Position numbers and translations under genes: made by a program. 6,631 nucleotides of DNA from Vulcanimicrobiota bacterium (lineage in GTDB: Bacteria; Vulcanimicrobiota; Vulcanimicrobiia; Vulcanimicrobiales; Vulcanimicrobiaceae), in NCBI GenBank assembly GCA_003167055.1, contig PMUE01000040.1, positions 1-6,631 of the forward strand, given 5' to 3'. The notes beneath the pieces were generated by a model. The model made no database searches and was not told the DNA's origin. It saw nothing but the letters and a program-made list of their open reading frames with translations. Below, piece after piece: positions 6,140 to 6,631 of the stretch. Each line of letters begins with the position of its first letter. The stretch's first letter is position 1.

Positions 6140-6631
6140 TTCGGCCGGCAAAACCAAAGTAGGCGATCAGCCCGAACGCCGTGATAACGCCGACCGCGAT
6201 GCGGTCGGACGCCGGCAGGCGTAGCGGCGAGAAGAAGCCTTCGATCGTGCCGGCCACCAAAAGCATCGACGCCACGCCGGCAATTAAAACGCCGGCCCGG
6301 CGTGCCGCCGCAACGATGGCGTCGCGCCGGCGGAATCGTCCCGGCGCGAGGATGCCCGCGCTGATCAGCAGACCTGCAGCGCCGGCGATTTGGATCGCGG
6401 TGAGTTCGATCACGCCGTGCGGTGCCACCGTCGCCCAAAAGTCGGCGCCGAATCCGGCGTTGGTAAAGAGTGCGCCGAGCGCTCCCAGCATCAAGCCGTT
6501 GAGCGTGATGATGTAGAGCGTGAAGAGTCCGAGCGTCACGCAGCCCGCAAAGGCGAAGATCGAAACCTTGATGTTGTTGGTGATGATCGCGGTGGCCATT
6601 GTGGGCGAACTGGCCGGGTCGACCGCAAAAT
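6081..6631 (-). CDS. SpoIIM-family (stage II sporulation protein M-like) membrane protein, N-terminus cut by the window
   Basis: At least 182 residues are visible. The frame stays open past the ATG at 6597-6599 to the window edge, reading FAVDPASSPT before that Met. In the family, a soluble N-terminal region leads into a 'SP.M...I.TNN' stretch like the one here, so that ATG is probably internal and the gene partial. The core is diagnostic: ATAIITNNIKVSIFAFAGC, a long hydrophobic pair with TLNGLMLGAL, then APHGVIELTAIQIAGAAGL, and two more hydrophobic segments around 'AGVASMLLVAGTIEGFF' and 'IAVGVITAFGLIAYF'. About five membrane helices are visible. In Bacillus SpoIIM belongs to the DMP peptidoglycan-remodelling complex of engulfment; homologues in non-sporulating bacteria often lie near MoxR, DUF58 or RDD-family genes, so sporulation is not implied. 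The TAG (complement of 6081-6083) lies inside the convergent operon gene. Confidence 0.88.
   Translation of the reverse strand, partial: FAVDPASSPTMATAIITNNIKVSIFAFAGCVTLGLFTLYIITLNGLMLGALGALFTNAGFGADFWATVAPHGVIELTAIQIAGAAGLLISAGILAPGRFRRRDAIVAAARRAGVLIAGVASMLLVAGTIEGFFSPLRLPASDRIAVGVITAFGLIAYFGFAGRTTNPTKENPTAGSHPLRSL
6190..6222 (+). other. Two adjacent hairpins downstream of the operon's last stop codon
   Basis: CCGACCGC (6190-6197) pairs perfectly with GCGGTCGG (6201-6208) around GAT. Directly after it, ACGCC (6209-6213) pairs with GGCGT (6218-6222) around GGCA. They begin 51 bases after the operon's final stop and lie within the opposite SpoIIM gene. No U-tract follows, so this is not a classical intrinsic terminator. 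It might hold the 3' end of the operon transcript, or be a chance result of GC-rich coding sequence. Confidence 0.35.

Noticed and set aside
6081..6631. Idea that the SpoIIM-family gene signals a spore-forming organism
   Set aside because: SpoIIM-family proteins are widespread in non-sporulating bacteria, and no other sporulation gene is present here.
1..6631. tRNA, rRNA, CRISPR array, insertion sequence or phage genes
   Set aside because: No cloverleaf, regularly spaced repeats, transposase motifs or terminal inverted repeats were seen; the window is almost fully occupied by recognised coding sequence.

Overview
This is a GC-rich (roughly 64 % G+C by eye), densely packed bacterial chromosomal segment with almost no non-coding DNA. 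The proteins are Ala/Arg-rich, and the gene set (stand-alone DUF4129 and DUF4350 membrane proteins, MoxR ATPase, DUF58 protein, SpoIIM-family protein) fits a Terrabacteria-type lineage. Candidatus Eremiobacterota (WPS-2) is my tentative guess from the feel of the proteins. The sequence contains no marker gene that would prove it.

Layout. (1) 1-216 (+): the C-terminal end of a winged-helix transcriptional regulator that starts outside the window. (2) 150-773 (-): a compact MOSC-domain protein whose 3' end overlaps the regulator's 3' end by 67 bp. (3) 774-829: a short divergent intergenic region, the only real non-coding DNA and the only obvious place for the main promoter. (4) 830-6139 (+): a six-gene operon in which every junction is a start/stop overlap. 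The order is a multi-pass membrane protein, a DUF4129 protein, a DUF4350 protein, a MoxR AAA+ ATPase, a DUF58 (vWA-like) protein, and an unrecognised probably exported beta-rich protein. (5) 6081-6631 (-): most of a SpoIIM-family membrane protein, cut at its N-terminal side by the window edge, overlapping the last operon gene tail-to-tail by 59 bp.

How the genes may work together. MoxR ATPases pair with DUF58 or vWA proteins as chaperone-like modules, and these are commonly encoded beside DUF4129, DUF4350 and other membrane proteins. The inferred picture is an envelope-associated complex. MoxR and the bulk of DUF58 would be cytoplasmic, DUF58 would be anchored by two N-terminal helices, and the first three proteins would supply membrane parts. 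The last protein would be an exported component or client. This is inference from family knowledge and gene order; no substrate can be read from the sequence. The least understood part is the last gene (5486-6139), translationally coupled to DUF58 and matching no family I know.

No rRNA, tRNA, CRISPR array, insertion sequence or prophage gene was seen. Apart from 774-829 there is no non-coding stretch.
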